NCBI GenBank assembly: GCA_949290565.1
Contig: CASESH010000039.1
Location: 1 to 58,631, forward strand
Length of the DNA: 58,631 bases
DNA from: an uncultured Christensenella sp.
Lineage (GTDB): Bacteria > Bacillota > Clostridia > Christensenellales > UBA1242
Reading direction: 5' to 3'
Part shown: positions 28,701-31,700 of the stretch, piece after piece
How positions within the stretch are numbered: the stretch's first letter is position 1
How the letters are laid out: each line of letters opens with the position of its first letter
Notes under the pieces: generated by a model
What the model was told of the DNA's origin: nothing
Database searches by the model: none
Seen by the model: only the letters and a program-made list of their open reading frames with translations
Program-made: the position numbers and the translations under genes

Positions 28701-31700
28701 CTATTTTCTAAATTAGGATAAACCCCACCAGCTTGTCTTGAAATAGTAAACAAATTATCTTTTGTAAAAGCACTTACAAATTGACTATTAGTACTATTAC
28801 CTAAATAAACTTTTACTAAGACATCTTTATAATCCCAGTTAGCGCTAAATTGAATATTTGAGCCAACACTCAAATTAGACATACCACCAAAATTACCATC
28901 TATAATAATAGGAGAATTAGTAGAAAAGACTTGGTTATTGTAATTCCAGCCCGTAAACTTATATTGATAAAGTTCTTCTGGCAAATAATATGAACTATAT
29001 GGCAAATTAACTACGGCATTTCTAGAAACCATAAAGGAATCAGGTTTATCTCCCAAAACTCCTTCTATTTGGTCGCCACCATCAAAATCAATATTATACC
29101 ACATAGCAAAAAGAGAAATGTTTGTAGGATAATCGTAAGTTTTAACCTCTTCACTTGACTCAAAATAAGTTCCACTACCATCATAATTTGTGTTAAAATT
29201 AGTAAATACAACCCCATAATCTTTTTCAAATTCTCTACCATTTAAAACATAATTATTATTCCTATCTACAACAATCTCATAAGTTACAGCACTGTCATTC
29301 ATTAAAGCATCAAAATAAAGAGTTATAACATAAGCCTCTGACCAAACTGCATAAAGAGTTGTAGTATTATAAACTGTCACTTGGTCGTTTTGATAGTCAT
29401 AAACAATTTCTGCTCCCTGCATTTGACTTACTGCCCAACCTTGTAAAAAATGAGCATAATAATAAATATCTTCCTCTAAAAGAATATCAAGAGTAGTCCC
29501 ATATTCAACATTATTTAGGACATAAGTTTCCTCAGTAAAACTACCATCTCCATCGTTATCAAAAAGACCACCACTAAACTTATATGTTAAGGTGTATTCT
29601 TTTTTATCCCAAACGGCCGAAAGTTCATTAAACATTGAATTAATAGTAAAAGTTGGAGTAATAACAAAATTTTGAGCCATAAGACTAAAATCAACTAAAT
29701 CTCCATCAATCCATTTTACAAAATTATAACCAACTTTTTCAAGTTTTATATTCCCAATGCTTAAAACTTGTTGAGTTATTGCGTTGTATATTTCAAAAGA
29801 TAATGTAGTAGAATTTTTATCACTACCATTATCGGTTACACTATATCTTAAATATAACTGTGTAGAATAAGGAACAGTTATTTGTAAAACATTTTCTTGT
29901 TCAACATTTGAATAGCCTTCTTCATTTTGTTCAATAAATTGATTAATAGTAAAAACATAATCTACACCTTGCCAAACAATATCTGCATTTAAATTAGACT
30001 GCACAACAAGTTCACCATTTAGCGAAACATTTTCTTCCACTAAATCTTGTTTATTTATAGTATAAGTATCGGTGTAAATAGAATTGTTTATGTCGTAACC
30101 ACTTAATAAATAATTTTCTCCTCTATCAAAACTTGGCAATGTAAAACTTGCGCCTTCTAAAAGATTTGATAATACAAACCTATTATTTTCCTCATCAAAA
30201 GTAATCTCGCAAGATTTTTCATACATATAGCCATCTTGTAAGTTAAAGTCAACATTAAATAAAGAAGCTAAATTATCTAAATCTAATAAAATCTTATCAA
30301 GAGTATCATCATTTAAATAAATGTAAGTATTGTCAACATTTTTTCTATAAACAGCATACAAAACAACAGCATTATAATTAGCGTCAAAATAAGGAGAAGT
30401 TACTTTACCATCAATCTTTTGATTAAAACTTACAATTTCACCACTTTCATTTGGTTTAGAATTAAATCCAATTAAAGTGTAACCCTGCTTGTTTAATGAG
30501 TTTGATAAATCTAAAATTAATTCACTTATCTCTTGACTCATGCCAACAGAAATTTGAGTTTCTTCAAATGTACCTGCCAAGAAGTCTTTAAAGATTAATA
30601 AAGTATGTTCCACTTCCTCCCAAACTGCGTATAAATCTAAAACATTTTTGTTATTTAACAAATCTTTATTAATTTCTTCCTGTCCAACAATATCTGCTTT
30701 ATAACTACCATCTGCAATTGTAATATCAGTAGGATTTGTAAATGACCAGCCTACAAATTTATGATATTCTGGACTAATATTTGTAAAATAACCCATACTT
30801 TTCAATTCATCATAACTACGATATGTTAAAATATCTTTATAACTTAATTTGTCATTTGTATATATTTCATCAACAAAAGAGTTTTCACTTCCAATTGTTT
30901 GATAATAGTCTTGCAATAAGCCAAGAGAGGAATGAAAATTAATGCTAACTTGTTTAGTCTCAAACTCTACATATATATTAGTGTCATTGCTTGGAGTTGG
31001 CATAGTATCATTTAATGTATAAACTTTTTCCTCACCATTTTCAACAACTTTAAACAATACCGGAGAATAATAATTATCTAAGAATGTAGAAAACTCAGTT
31101 ATTGAAATGCCTTTTTTATCTCCTGTAATTTGGCCAGATAATTTATCAAAACTTAAAACATTAACAACATCATCATAAACATCACTTTGGCTTTTAAAAC
31201 TTAAAATATTTGAAATATAATCAGAAAATGTAATATCTTCTTCATAAAAGTATGTAAAAACATCTGATAAATAAATATATGAATTATCTTCATTATACAA
31301 ATCCAACATATAAAATGAAGATTGTATTTTATCTTTTAATTGGTAACCTGCATACAAAGTCATATTTGATTTAATAGTTGAAGCAGAATATAGATTTTTA
31401 AAATTAGCATCTGTATACCAACCTGTAAACTCAGCCAACAACTTACTACCATCATCACTATACTTATCATCTAAATCTTCCGGCCTTACTAAATCTCCAT
31501 CTTTGTAATTAATTTTGTAATCTTGACCAAATAACCCACTTACGAATGTAACAGTATAAGTTTGCTCAGGTTTAGAAACGGCAAGAACAATTCCAATTAT
31601 TGAAACAAAAGCAAGAATTAGAGAAGCAACTATTGCAAACAATTTTCTTTTTCTAGATTTTATAGGTTTATTTTCAAAAGATTTTTTATTGGCGTTATTA